64,000 nt of DNA from Vibrio cortegadensis (GTDB lineage: Bacteria; Pseudomonadota; Gammaproteobacteria; Enterobacterales; Vibrionaceae), in NCBI RefSeq assembly GCF_024347395.1, contig NZ_AP025473.1:372001-436000 (forward strand), given 5' to 3'. The notes beneath the pieces are model-generated. The model did no database searches and had not been told where the DNA came from. It was given only the letters and a program-made list of their open reading frames with translations. This document shows, piece by piece, positions 1 through 9,518 of this stretch. The stretch's first letter is position 1; each line of letters begins with the position of its first letter. Made by a program: the position numbers and the translations under genes.

Positions 1-2250
1 ATCTCGGCAGCATCATTTACACCAGTAATAGTCACGGTGATGGTGTGTTCGGTACCATCCAACGATTCGACGGTGAACTGTTCAGATTTAGTCTCACCTT
101 CGCCAAGATACTGCACTTTGGTATTATCGACGGAGTAATCCCAGTTGCCAGATTCATCAATGGTGATACTGCCAAGTGCGTCAGCGGCAGGTGTGACACT
201 GCTAATATCAAACTTCGCTTCGTCAACGCCATCGACGTCAGTAATTTCCAGTTTTCCGGAGTCACTAAGCATTGGATTGGCAGCATCTTCTGTCACTGCA
301 CCTGTATCGACACCTGTAATTTCAGCAGCATCATTCACGCCAGTAATGGTTACGGTGATGGTGTGTTCGGTGCCGTCCAAAGATTTGACGGAGAACACTT
401 CAGATTTGATCTCACCTTCACCAAGATATTGCACTTTGTCATTGGCGACGGTGTAATCCCAGTTGCCAGACTCATCGAGAATAAGGCTACCTAATGCGCC
501 CGCACTGGCCACCACGCTAGTGGTATCAAACTTCGCTTCGTCAGCGCCATCGACGTCAGTGACTTCCAGTTTTCCGGAATCGCTGAGAATTGGGTTGGCG
601 GCATCTTCAATTACTGCACCAGTATCAACACCTGTAATGACAGCAGCATCGTTTACGCCAGTGATGGTAACGGTAATGGTGTGCTCTGTGCCGTCCAAAG
701 ATTTGACGGTGAACACCTCGGATTTGGTTTCACCTTCTCCGAGATACTGCACTTTGGCATTATCGACGGAGTAATCCCAATTGCCAGATTCATTGATGGT
801 GACACTACCCAGAGCGTCAGCAGCGGCTGTCACACTATTGATATCAAACTTGGCTTCATCAGTGCCATCGACGTCAGTGATCTCCAGTTTGCCAGAATCA
901 CTGAGCATTGGATTAGCGGCATCTTCAATTACGGCACCGGTATCGACACCCGTAATGACAGCGGCATCATTCACGCCTGTAATAGTCACGGTAATGGTGT
1001 GCTCGGTGCCGTCTAAAGATTCAACGGTGAACACTTCAGATTTGGTTTCACCTTCTCCAAGATATTGCACTTTGGCATTGGCGACGGTGTAATCCCAATT
1101 GCCTAGTTCATCAATGGTGATACTACCAAGTGCGTCTGCGGCAGGTGTTACGCTGCTAATATCAAACTTCGCTTCGTCAGCGCCATCCACGTCAGTGATT
1201 TCCAACTTACCGGAATCGCTGAGAGTTGGGTTAGCGGCATCTTCTGTTACCGTTCCAGTATCAACACCTGTAATTTCAGCGGCATCATTCACACCCGTAA
1301 TGGTTACGGTGATGGTGTGCTCGGTGCCGTCCAAAGATTTGACGGTGAACACCTCGGATTTGGTTTCACCTTCTCCGAGATACTGCACGTTTTCATTAGC
1401 GACAGTGTAATCCCAGTTGCCAGATTCATTGACAGTAAGGCTACCTAATACGCCAGCACTGGATGTCACACTATTGGTATCAAACTTCGCTTCGTCAGTC
1501 CCATCAACATCGGTGATCTCCAGCTTGCCCGAATCACTGAGCGTTGGATTGGCGGCATCTTCAATTACTGCACCGGTATCCACACCCGTAATGACAGCAG
1601 CATCGTTTACGCCAGTGATGGTAACGGTAATGGTGTGCTCTGTGCCGTCCAACGATTCAACGGTGAACACTTCGGATTTGGTTTCACCTTCTCCGAGATA
1701 CTGCACTTTGGCATTATCGACGGAGTAATCCCAATTGCCAGATTCATCAATGGTGATACTGCCAAGTGCGCCAGCGGCAGGTGTGACACTGCTAATATCA
1801 AACTTCGCTTCGTCAGCGCCATCGACGTCAGTGATTTCCAGTTTTCCGGAGTCACTAAGAATTGGATTGGCAGCATCTTCAATTACCACACCAGTATCTA
1901 CGCCCGTAATGACAGCCGCATCATTCACGCCGGTGATCGTAACGGTAATGGTGTGATCGGTGCCGTCCAAAGATTCAACGGTGAACTCTTCAGATTTAGT
2001 CTCACCTTCACCGAGATATTGCACCGCAGCATTAGCGACAGAGTAACTCCAATCACCCGCTTCCGTTAAAGTGAGCGCACCAAGGGTTCCAGTCGCAGCA
2101 ACCACGCTATTGGTTTTAAAGCTGGCTTCATCATCTCCATCGAGATCAGAAATGCGTAAAGAACCACTATCTTGCAGAAGCGGTAACGATGTATCCTCCG
2201 TTACCGCACCAGAATCATCCCCAGAAATAGAAGCCGGATCATTTAGGCCT
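1..2250. repeat. 318-bp tandem repeats encoding VCBS domains
   Basis: About seven tandem units with an exact 318-base period (106 codons) lie inside the adhesin gene. The recurring segment around 'gtaatggttacggtgatggt' recurs near 345, 663, 981, 1299, 1617 and 1935. Units are mosaic: the copy at 145 is nearly identical to the one at 1735 (five periods away), and the copy at 463 most resembles the one at 1417. This indicates duplication or gene conversion. The unit at about 2070-2250 is the most diverged. Confidence 0.9.
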
Positions 2251-3317
2251 TGAACCGTGATCGTCACTGTTTTTGTTTCACTCACACCGCCCTCATTATC
2301 CGTAGCGGTATAAGTAAACGTTAGCTGACTACTTTCACCAGCCGCAAGAAAATCAAAATCAGTACCGGGATCGAAAGAATAAGAACCATCTAAGTTAAAG
2401 GTAAGCTGGCCTTGGGTTACATCATCAACGACTTGGTATGAACTAATCGTCCCATCAACATCAGTTGCATCAGGCACTTGTGCTGTAAGAATTTGGTTTT
2501 CATCTGTTGTTTGAGAAGAATCAGAGGCAACTGGGAGATCATTAATAGGGTTGATACGAAACTGAACTTCACCTTGCTGGATAGAGTTATCTTCTCCTTG
2601 ATTATCATCGACAGAATAGCCAAAGGCACCAGCGTCATCACCCGGAACATAATCATCTGGAGCGTCGTATTGAAGGCTATCAAATTCTGCAAGAGTCAGC
2701 TCTTGGCCGATAGAAATCGGGGTTCCGTCGGCAAGGGTTATTTGCCCTAAATTGGGTAACTCAGTCACGGTTATAGTTAATACATCACCATCTGAATCGG
2801 CTGGTAGGGTGAGGTTTAACGCGCTGTCTTGTGACTCCTCATCAAAAGATCTGATTTCCGTTGCCGCGAAAGGCGTCGCATTAACGAGTAAATCAAGGAG
2901 TGCCAGACTCTGAGTTTCTGAAAGCGCGACTTCTGAATTCGCGGTTGTTTCAAAAAACGTTTCGGCAAGCGTCTCTAGTAACGTAGCTTCAATTGATGCA
3001 GCCAAAGTTACACTGGAACTCAAACCTGCACCCGCTGCTGCCGCTTGTTCTTCATTTAATGTAGGGTCAATACCATCTTCAATATCTTGTAGGATTTGGG
3101 CGATATCATCCCCAAGTGGAAGCGGTTGAATATCATTATCTTCCCCTACAATTTCGACATTTAACGAAGAATTATTATCCGGAGTAGTCGTTGTGCCAAC
3201 AATTACATCACCAGGGCTTGGGGACACACCATCTGCGAGAATCAATAATTTGCCTTTTTTGTCTATAACGAGTGTATTCGAGACACTTTCCAGCATTGAA
3301 AGTAATTGAATTCCCAT
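1..3317 (-). CDS. Giant VCBS-repeat (LapA/BapA-like) adhesin, N-terminal part; 3' end outside window
   Basis: Reading the minus strand from the ATG at 3317 gives an open frame of about 1,105 codons that leaves the left edge. An AAGGGG ribosome site precedes the start. There is no Sec signal; residues 1-110 resemble the retention module of LapA-type adhesins, with an AAAAG run near residue 90, the type of di-alanine site cut by LapG proteases. Residues about 165-350 contain cadherin-like segments (SDGDVLTITV, ITVQGLNDPA). From about residue 355 onward come near-identical VCBS units of 106 residues, each with a VTITGVNDAA-type motif. Such proteins are secreted by type I systems and mediate surface attachment and biofilm. 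The family assignment is firm; total length, the C-terminal RTX signal and the secretion genes are not visible. Confidence 0.85.
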   Translation of the reverse strand, partial: MGIQLLSMLESVSNTLVIDKKGKLLILADGVSPSPGDVIVGTTTTPDNNSSLNVEIVGEDNDIQPLPLGDDIAQILQDIEDGIDPTLNEEQAAAAGAGLSSSVTLAASIEATLLETLAETFFETTANSEVALSETQSLALLDLLVNATPFAATEIRSFDEESQDSALNLTLPADSDGDVLTITVTELPNLGQITLADGTPISIGQELTLAEFDSLQYDAPDDYVPGDDAGAFGYSVDDNQGEDNSIQQGEVQFRINPINDLPVASDSSQTTDENQILTAQVPDATDVDGTISSYQVVDDVTQGQLTFNLDGSYSFDPGTDFDFLAAGESSQLTFTYTATDNEGGVSETKTVTITVQGLNDPASISGDDSGAVTEDTSLPLLQDSGSLRISDLDGDDEASFKTNSVVAATGTLGALTLTEAGDWSYSVANAAVQYLGEGETKSEEFTVESLDGTDHTITVTITGVNDAAVITGVDTGVVIEDAANPILSDSGKLEITDVDGADEAKFDISSVTPAAGALGSITIDESGNWDYSVDNAKVQYLGEGETKSEVFTVESLDGTEHTITVTITGVNDAAVITGVDTGAVIEDAANPTLSDSGKLEITDVDGTDEAKFDTNSVTSSAGVLGSLTVNESGNWDYTVANENVQYLGEGETKSEVFTVKSLDGTEHTITVTITGVNDAAEITGVDTGTVTEDAANPTLSDSGKLEITDVDGADEAKFDISSVTPAADALGSITIDELGNWDYTVANAKVQYLGEGETKSEVFTVESLDGTEHTITVTITGVNDAAVITGVDTGAVIEDAANPMLSDSGKLEITDVDGTDEAKFDINSVTAAADALGSVTINESGNWDYSVDNAKVQYLGEGETKSEVFTVKSLDGTEHTITVTITGVNDAAVITGVDTGAVIEDAANPILSDSGKLEVTDVDGADEAKFDTTSVVASAGALGSLILDESGNWDYTVANDKVQYLGEGEIKSEVFSVKSLDGTEHTITVTITGVNDAAEITGVDTGAVTEDAANPMLSDSGKLEITDVDGVDEAKFDISSVTPAADALGSITIDESGNWDYSVDNTKVQYLGEGETKSEQFTVESLDGTEHTITVTITGVNDAAE

Positions 3318-3742
3318 ATGTCCCCTTAAACGCCTCTGGTGCGTAATTTTATAAAACTAGCTAGTATAACCTTCTTATATAACAATTTTATCATTAAATA
3401 AAATCATAAAATTTTCACTCTGTACAAACACAAAGGTATGGAGCAAACAGACAGAGCTACTAGCATAATTTCTTTTGTCTTAATTAATCATAGCAAAAAT
3501 CAAACCACTCAAATCAGAAGTGCGATCACAAGCATATCAAGGTCAGCAAGGCACTGAATTTAAAATTAAAATTATTTACAAGAGCGGAGACGGGAAGTTC
3601 AACGGTTAATGGTAGCTTCTGATTAGAAGCCTTTCTCTGGATTCATGCCACTATCTACCTTCCACTTTCGCAACAGGATTTTTGAGTGTTACAAACCAAG
3701 AATCTTAGTTCTTCCTAGCCCTACCTCATTAATACCGGCCTA
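3318..3742. other. Non-coding interval upstream of the adhesin
   Basis: AT-rich spacer with no convincing ORF on either strand. It must carry the promoter and leader of the adhesin gene, which is read leftward from 3317. I see no recognisable operator or RNA element. Confidence 0.5.
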
Positions 3743-3776
3743 TAAAAAAAGCTCTGCTAAATCAGCAGAGCTTTTA
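3743..3776 (-). terminator. Rho-independent terminator of gltS
   Basis: GCTCTGCT/AGCAGAGC stem (3751-3771) followed on the minus strand by a run of seven T. It lies 44 bases past the gltS stop. Confidence 0.85.
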
Positions 3777-3819
3777 TGTTTAGTATCCTAGCCGTTTTAA
3801 TCAAAGGCTAATTTACCGC

Positions 3820-5046
3820 TTATCCTATAAACGAAATGTAACCTTGAAGAATGATCAGGTTTACGATATCAATAAAGAATGCACCGACAATAGGCACCAC
3901 CATAAATGCTTGTGGTGATGGACCAAAGCGATTAACCAATGAGCCCATATTCATTACAGCCGTTGGAGTGGCACCTAGACCAAAACCACAATGTCCACCA
4001 GCCATAACCGCCGCATCATAATTTGAACCCATGACTTTGAATGTCACGAAATAAGCGAAAATACCTAGAATCACCGCTTGAACAGCTAAGATCATTAAGA
4101 ATGGAATAGCTAAATCGAAGATGTTCCATAATTTGAGGCTCATTAGCGCCATCGCAAGAAATAGTGATAAAGACACCGTACCGAGAATATCCACCGTTTC
4201 GGTATCAATCTTATGAGCTTTCGTCACTTCCATCACGTTGGTAATAAACACACCGATAAACAGTGCATATACAAAATCAGGGATCATTAACCATTTAATC
4301 TCAAAGGTACTTACCCATTGTTCAAGGTACTTAGCACCCGTCACACAAATAAGAAGAATAAACAGCACTTCAATCACTTTCTTTGCGGTGACTTTATCTT
4401 CTTCATATTCGTTATAGGTAACTAACTCAGGGAAGCGCTCATGTGTGTGAGTTCCAGTACCGTAGTCTGATTCAAAGTTATTTTTATCGATCAACTTCTG
4501 CGCGACTGGGCTGCCAATAATACCGCCAATAATCAAACCAAAGGTCGCGGAAGCCATCGCTATTTCTAAGGTATTAGACAAACCGTAATTTTCAGCAAAG
4601 GTTTGTGACCATGCGGCACCAGTACCATGACCACCTGATAAAGTAATTGATCCCGCGATCAACCCCATGAGTGGGTCAAGTCCTAAAGCGGTTGCCAATG
4701 ACACTCCGACACCGTTTTGAATAATGATGTATACAGATGCAATACCTAAGAAAATAAAGACTTTAGCGCCACCTTTCATCAACTGAGTATAGTTGGCGGC
4801 AAGCCCGACCGTGCTGAAAAACATCAACATGAAGGTATTTTGTAGCGGTAGAGAAAATTCAAGATCTAAGCCATTGAAGTGCAGCATAGTGATAATAATG
4901 GCGACAATTAGCCCACCAACAATTGGTTCTGGAATGTTGTATTTCTTTAACGTAGGAAGCTTAGTATTAACAAAGTGGCCAAGAAATAGCACGCTGATGG
5001 CAATAAGAAAAGACTCTAATGGCCCTACTGAAATTAATTGATTCAT
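3820..5046 (-). CDS. gltS: Sodium/glutamate symporter GltS
   Basis: A 408-residue polytopic inner-membrane protein, close to the roughly 400 residues of E. coli GltS. The N-terminus (SVLFLGHFVNTKLPTLKKY, then NIPEPIVGGL) and the repeated glycine-rich segments (GSITLSGGHGTGAAW near 130, MAGGHCGFGLGATPTA near 350) are family signatures; the latter form the two re-entrant loops of the ESS family. It imports L-glutamate with Na+. It is monocistronic, with its own terminator downstream and a promoter region of about 300 bases upstream. Start ATG at 5046. Confidence 0.93.
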   Translation of the reverse strand: MNQLISVGPLESFLIAISVLFLGHFVNTKLPTLKKYNIPEPIVGGLIVAIIITMLHFNGLDLEFSLPLQNTFMLMFFSTVGLAANYTQLMKGGAKVFIFLGIASVYIIIQNGVGVSLATALGLDPLMGLIAGSITLSGGHGTGAAWSQTFAENYGLSNTLEIAMASATFGLIIGGIIGSPVAQKLIDKNNFESDYGTGTHTHERFPELVTYNEYEEDKVTAKKVIEVLFILLICVTGAKYLEQWVSTFEIKWLMIPDFVYALFIGVFITNVMEVTKAHKIDTETVDILGTVSLSLFLAMALMSLKLWNIFDLAIPFLMILAVQAVILGIFAYFVTFKVMGSNYDAAVMAGGHCGFGLGATPTAVMNMGSLVNRFGPSPQAFMVVPIVGAFFIDIVNLIILQGYISFIG

Positions 5047-5299
5047 ATAACCTCTTATATTTGCTCAATCATCATCCTTAATGAGAGTTGTTGTAATAGT
5101 TAAGTACCTTGGCTGGTATGTGTCCTCAGTTTGGTGTGGTCACTTCAATCGAAATGAATAAAAATCACACCACAGTACAAAGTTAATTGCGTACAATGTT
5201 ACGCACACGTTAGGTATGTATTAGCGATAGCCTGTTTATGATCGACTTCATAACCCCTTGGCTACGCCTATATGCTTATTTACTCATAAGTAAAAAAGC

Positions 5300-5327
5300 A
5301 AAAAAGGAGCTATTAAGCTCCTTTTTT
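5300..5327. terminator. Bidirectional terminator after yibL
   Basis: AAAAAGGAGC-TATTA-GCTCCTTTTT hairpin flanked by A and T tracts, just past the yibL stop (minus strand). Confidence 0.8.
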
Positions 5328-5343
5328 CGCACAATCTAAAGAA

Positions 5344-5700
5344 TTAAAATGCTTTAGGTGCAAATCCTGTCATTTCTTCTAAACGTAACTCTTTGCCTAA
5401 TTTGGTCATTGGGTGGACAATAACTAGGTCTTTCACTGATTTTTTCAATTTACCAATATCAGCTTGCTCTGCTTTAGTAATTGCACGCTTGAAAGGCATA
5501 TCAACTAAACTTTTACGCTCTTGGTTCACGTCATAGCTCTGCTTATGCTTAAGCTGTGCAACTTTTTTAGTTAACTTTTTAATCTCTTCTTCAAACTGAC
5601 GGACCACTGGGCGATCTTGACGAGTTTTAGCGGCAGCCATTTTATGACGGCACTTATCTAGACGATTGTTAATTTCTTGAAGTTCGTTTTTAACACTCAT
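5344..5700 (-). CDS. yibL: YibL family ribosome-associated protein
   Basis: A 118-residue basic, coiled-coil protein beginning MSVKNELQEINNRLDKCRHK, typical in length and sequence of YibL. The family co-sediments with ribosomes; its molecular role is poorly defined. Heptad-rich helix over residues 1-60, then a conserved tail ending GFAPKAF. It is monocistronic with its own terminator. Identification rests on overall sequence resemblance. Confidence 0.8.
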   Translation of the reverse strand: MSVKNELQEINNRLDKCRHKMAAAKTRQDRPVVRQFEEEIKKLTKKVAQLKHKQSYDVNQERKSLVDMPFKRAITKAEQADIGKLKKSVKDLVIVHPMTKLGKELRLEEMTGFAPKAF

Positions 5701-5921
5701 AAAAATACCCTAAGTTATGCTCCAAATCGGATCGGGCGCGGATTATAGCACATCGTCTTCATCTGCCGAAATTTATCTTCATGTTCGTTTTAAACGAAAC
5801 ATTTCATCAAAAATCAATACCATTAATTGGTGTTGTTTATAAAAACGATACTCACCATACCGCCATTTGTTTAAATGATAATAATGCGGTATAGCTATAA
5901 CATCGAAAATAAAAGGGACTG

Positions 5922-6695
5922 ATGTTGATGAAACGACTATTTAGCACGATCACTTACTCTTGTTTATGCATTTCTCCTGCCCTCGCAGCCAAACCAAATA
6001 TGCTCATTCAATTTTCAGCGCCTGACAATTCGGCAGAACAGATAGCTAAACAGCAAATAGAGGCTAGTGGTATCAATCAAACGGTAATAGAGCTGTCCAA
6101 TCAATCCTTCCCTTTCAATAAGACATTAACCATTCAATATGGTGGTACCGAAGGGCCATTATATGATCCTGATAAGCATACTATTTATATCCCCTACCGC
6201 TTCTATCAAGAATCCTTATCTTACTTTCAAAAAAATAAGTATGAGGAAAAATTTCAGAAATCAGCGCAACTGGGAGCAATAGACACTCTACTGCACACTT
6301 TATTGCATGAGGCCGGGCATGCGTTTATTGCTGATCAAGATATTGCGATACTAGGAAAAGAGGAAGACGCGGTCGATAACTTCGCGACTATCCTGATGCT
6401 TAACTATGTAGATCAAGGGGATGATGCAGCAATCAGTGCCGCTGATATGTTCGCTTTCGAATCTGACGACAGGCCTGACTATTATGATTTCGGTGAGTAT
6501 ATCGATGAACATAGTTTCGATTTACAGCGCTATTTTTCTACCTTATGTCTTGTATACGGGAGTGATCCTGAAAAACATCAAGCGCTACTCGATGAAGTAG
6601 AGAATGATTACTTAACCGATCGTAAAGACTTTTGCACCTTCAACTACGATCAGATCAATGACAACTGGCATCGCTATTTCCTACCGTCAAACTGA
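5922..6695 (+). CDS. Secreted DUF4344-type putative metallopeptidase
   Basis: A 257-residue protein with a signal peptide (about residues 1-23, ending SPALAA). The central segment LLHEAGHAFIADQDI near residue 130 contains a zinc-protease HExxH motif (HEAGH), followed by GKEEDAVDNFAT, whose glutamates could give a third metal ligand. This is the arrangement of the DUF4344 family of putative periplasmic metallopeptidases. An alternative ATG at 5928 lies two codons inside. Flanked by intergenic spacers, so probably monocistronic. Proteolytic activity is inferred, not known. Confidence 0.7.
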   Translation: MLMKRLFSTITYSCLCISPALAAKPNMLIQFSAPDNSAEQIAKQQIEASGINQTVIELSNQSFPFNKTLTIQYGGTEGPLYDPDKHTIYIPYRFYQESLSYFQKNKYEEKFQKSAQLGAIDTLLHTLLHEAGHAFIADQDIAILGKEEDAVDNFATILMLNYVDQGDDAAISAADMFAFESDDRPDYYDFGEYIDEHSFDLQRYFSTLCLVYGSDPEKHQALLDEVENDYLTDRKDFCTFNYDQINDNWHRYFLPSN

Positions 6696-6932
6696 TCACC
6701 TATTGAACTACGATACAGTGACCAGTATCACTGTATCGAATGTCGCACACGCTTCTTATCTCTTGAAATCAGCCTCGATTTCTCACTTCAAACAATACTC
6801 CTACAACTTTAGTTAAAGTTACATTTCATTCACATCTATATTACTTATAACTGGGTAGACTATATTTAAAATATAAAAAATAGCTCATTGATTGAGTAAT
6901 GTCAGCCTTATTACATTTTTCAGGAAGCAGTT

Positions 6933-8594
6933 ATGAACCTCACTATACGTAAACGCCTTTATATACTCTCCATGATTCCATTATTTGTTATTGCTATCAG
7001 CATGATGTCTCTCACCTATAACGAACTTAATAAGCTAAATCGACAGCAAATTGATTCGACCCGAGACAGCATGATGAACATGAAAAAAGCGGAACTAAAG
7101 TCCTATATTCAGATCGCTCAGACAGCAATCACGCCCATCGTAAATTCAAATGGGACACTTGAAGAAGTTATAGCAACGTTAAAAGAGATCAAGTTTGGCA
7201 AAAGTGGTTATATCTTCGGGTACACCTCTAGCGGGATCCGAGTCATTCAAGGTCAATCCACAAAAGGACTTGGAGAGAATTTTATCAACCTTCAAGACAA
7301 ACAAGGTAACTACCTTATTCAAGATTTGATTAAAAATGCTAAGCGGGAACAATTTACTACCTATTACTTCCCTAAGCTGGGAGAGACACAACCTCTACCG
7401 AAACTCAGTTTCTCTGCTTATTTTCCACAATGGGATCTAATGATAGGTACTGGGTTTTATACTGACGACGTTGATAGAGCTATTGAAGAGATGCAACTTC
7501 TTTCGACTGCCAGCATGAATCGAAGCATTACATCCATTGGGTTATTCTGCCTTGTTATTGCCATCATTGTCGCGCTATTCGCAGTATTGGTGAATCGCAG
7601 CATAATGCGTCCATTAGAGCAGTTTGATTCCTCAATTCGCTCATTTGCCAGTGGTGATGCCGATTTAACAGCCCGCATGCAGGAATCTAATGTTCCAGAG
7701 TTTTCTGAACTCACTAAAAATTTCAACACCTTCGTTGCAAGCCTTCAGTCAATCATCTCTAGAGTGAGCCAAGTCGGCCAAGAAGTCGTCGATGAAACGA
7801 ATAACATGAGCAATCGTGCAACACAAGTGGATGAACTCGCCTCAAGTCAACATACCGAAACCGACCAAGTCGCCACCGCAATGACAGAAATGACGACGAC
7901 AGCTCATGAAATTTCTAACAATGCACACCAAGCAGCTCAGTCTGCTAAAAACGCAGAAGATAATGTCGATCAAGCAAGTGCGATTGTCCTTTCAGCAGCC
8001 GATTCCGTGCAAGCGTTGGCAAACGAAGTCGCTGAAGCAAACAATGTGATCTCTAGGCTTGAAGGTGATGTGCAAAATATCTCATCTTCTTTAGAGGTGA
8101 TCCAAGATATAGCAGAACAAACGAACCTCCTTGCTTTAAATGCCGCTATAGAAGCAGCACGAGCTGGCGAACAAGGACGTGGATTTGCCGTAGTTGCCGA
8201 TGAGGTTCGGAAATTAGCCAGTCGCACACAAGATAGCACCGGCGAAATCCATACGATGATCCAACAACTTAAAGCGGCGTCAGACAACGCAGTCACAGCC
8301 ATGGATTCTAGCCAAAGCCGAAGTGTCAAAGCCGTTGATGAAGCGAATTCTGCCAGTCTAGCGTTGGCCAAAATCAAAGAGTCAATTGATACCATCATGG
8401 ATATGAATTCATTGATCGCGACCGCCACAGAAGAGCAAAGTGTTGTCGGACAAGAGATATCTGAGCGTATAGTGGTGATTTCTGACCAAAGTAACCAATC
8501 AGCGGAGCTTGCTAATGAAAATCGCTCTGGCAGCCAAGAATTGAATGGTAAAGCACGTGAGTTATATAACTTGGTTGACCGATTCACCGTTTAG
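6933..8594 (+). CDS. Methyl-accepting chemotaxis protein with single Cache domain
   Basis: A 553-residue chemoreceptor. TM1 is at residues about 10-30. The periplasmic sensor at 35-185 carries sCache features (GKSGYIFGY, FPQWDLMIGTGFY). TM2 is at about 198-220 and a HAMP domain at 220-272. The cytoplasmic signalling domain includes the conserved hairpin tip (IAEQTNLLALNAAIEAARAG, then EQGRGFAVVADEVR). An AGGAAG ribosome site precedes the ATG. Ligand unknown; sCache_2 receptors commonly sense small carboxylates. A terminator follows. Confidence 0.92.
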   Translation: MNLTIRKRLYILSMIPLFVIAISMMSLTYNELNKLNRQQIDSTRDSMMNMKKAELKSYIQIAQTAITPIVNSNGTLEEVIATLKEIKFGKSGYIFGYTSSGIRVIQGQSTKGLGENFINLQDKQGNYLIQDLIKNAKREQFTTYYFPKLGETQPLPKLSFSAYFPQWDLMIGTGFYTDDVDRAIEEMQLLSTASMNRSITSIGLFCLVIAIIVALFAVLVNRSIMRPLEQFDSSIRSFASGDADLTARMQESNVPEFSELTKNFNTFVASLQSIISRVSQVGQEVVDETNNMSNRATQVDELASSQHTETDQVATAMTEMTTTAHEISNNAHQAAQSAKNAEDNVDQASAIVLSAADSVQALANEVAEANNVISRLEGDVQNISSSLEVIQDIAEQTNLLALNAAIEAARAGEQGRGFAVVADEVRKLASRTQDSTGEIHTMIQQLKAASDNAVTAMDSSQSRSVKAVDEANSASLALAKIKESIDTIMDMNSLIATATEEQSVVGQEISERIVVISDQSNQSAELANENRSGSQELNGKARELYNLVDRFTV

Positions 8595-8622
8595 AATACT
8601 GAATAAAATATGCTGATATAAC

Positions 8623-8661
8623 AAAAAGTCCAGATCTGAAATTCATATCTGGACTTTTTTA
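8623..8661 (+). terminator. Terminator of the Cache chemoreceptor gene
   Basis: AAAAAGTCCAGAT / ATCTGGACTTTTTT stem-loop beginning 29 bases after the stop codon, with a T tract. Confidence 0.85.
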
Positions 8662-8826
8662 TCAAACCCGGAACATTGAAGGAAAAATTAGATTTGAGAT
8701 AAAACCAAAGTTGCTTATTCATCTCTTCAGGTTCTCTTTACAGCTGATATCAACCTATTCTCATTTGAATTAATGGTAGTATAGTGCTCATATATTCATC
8801 TTTCTTTGTATTTTAATGGAATAAAC

Positions 8827-9330
8827 ATGAAAACCAGAGGATTTACCCTTATTGAGTTAGTCGTCGTTATTGTCATTCTTGGTATTATTGCAGTCACAGC
8901 ACTACCTCGATTTTTAAATATCCAAACCGATGCAAGAATCAGCACCATCCGTTCAATGCAAAGCAGCATGCAATATGCCAATGAGCAGGTTCATGCCAAA
9001 GCTTTGTTAGGCTATGTAAAAGTGAGAGATCCAAGTTCATCAAGCACTCGACTCACTTTTCTTGATCTCAACAAAGATGGGATTCAGCAAGAGCACCAAG
9101 GTGAGTGGGATTTAATCTATAACTACATAGACAATACACACATAGACGATGCAATCATTATTGACGGTAGCTTTTCAACCCAAGAAGAGGGGGCGGCTAA
9201 CTTGTATGTAGGTTATGATAAGAGTAGCTCTGGGGATGTAAAAAGTGGTAATTGCTGGGTTTTATATACTCAAGCAACGGCTGGAAATAATGAATTACCA
9301 GAGTACCAGCGCGAGACTTCTGGATGTTAG
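8827..9330 (+). CDS. Type IV prepilin-like protein (MSHA pilin-like)
   Basis: From the ATG at 8827 (TGGAAT seven bases upstream) the protein begins MKTRG/FTLIELVVVIVILG, a textbook class-III prepilin leader with cleavage after Gly5 and Glu at mature position 5. I chose this start over the upstream frame extension at 8806 because it gives the usual short leader. The 167-residue protein has a C-terminal cysteine pair (GNCWVLY and SGC), as in MSHA-type pilins. It stands alone, away from an assembly operon, so it is an orphan pilin or pseudopilin using the PilD peptidase and a pilus machine elsewhere. Confidence 0.85.
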   Translation: MKTRGFTLIELVVVIVILGIIAVTALPRFLNIQTDARISTIRSMQSSMQYANEQVHAKALLGYVKVRDPSSSSTRLTFLDLNKDGIQQEHQGEWDLIYNYIDNTHIDDAIIIDGSFSTQEEGAANLYVGYDKSSSGDVKSGNCWVLYTQATAGNNELPEYQRETSGC

Positions 9331-9345
9331 TTCATTCCTATCGAT

Positions 9346-9376
9346 CGAAAAAAGCCACAATAATAGTGGCTTTCAA
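9346..9376. terminator. Convergent terminator between the pilin and triple-RidA genes
   Basis: AAAAAAGCCAC-AATAATA-GTGGCTTT hairpin. The longer T run lies on the minus strand, so it serves the leftward gene best and may also end pilin transcription. Confidence 0.7.
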
Positions 9377-9518
9377 TAAAGCGTCATTTCTGTAACCAAT
9401 CCCGTTAGCTAAAACAGTAGGATCACTGAAACGCCCCCTTCTTTCCATTTCGAATGCTACTGAACCGTAATTATGCTCATCACAATTTAATCACGATTCA
9501 GCCGTAATCGAATACAGA

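Noticed and set aside
45..2253. Plus-strand frames of 60-149 codons spaced by 318 bases
   Set aside because: They are opposite-strand shadows of the VCBS repeats; the continuous minus-strand frame from 3317 explains the region.
7970..8587. 205-codon minus-strand frame
   Set aside because: Antisense shadow of the conserved MCP signalling domain.
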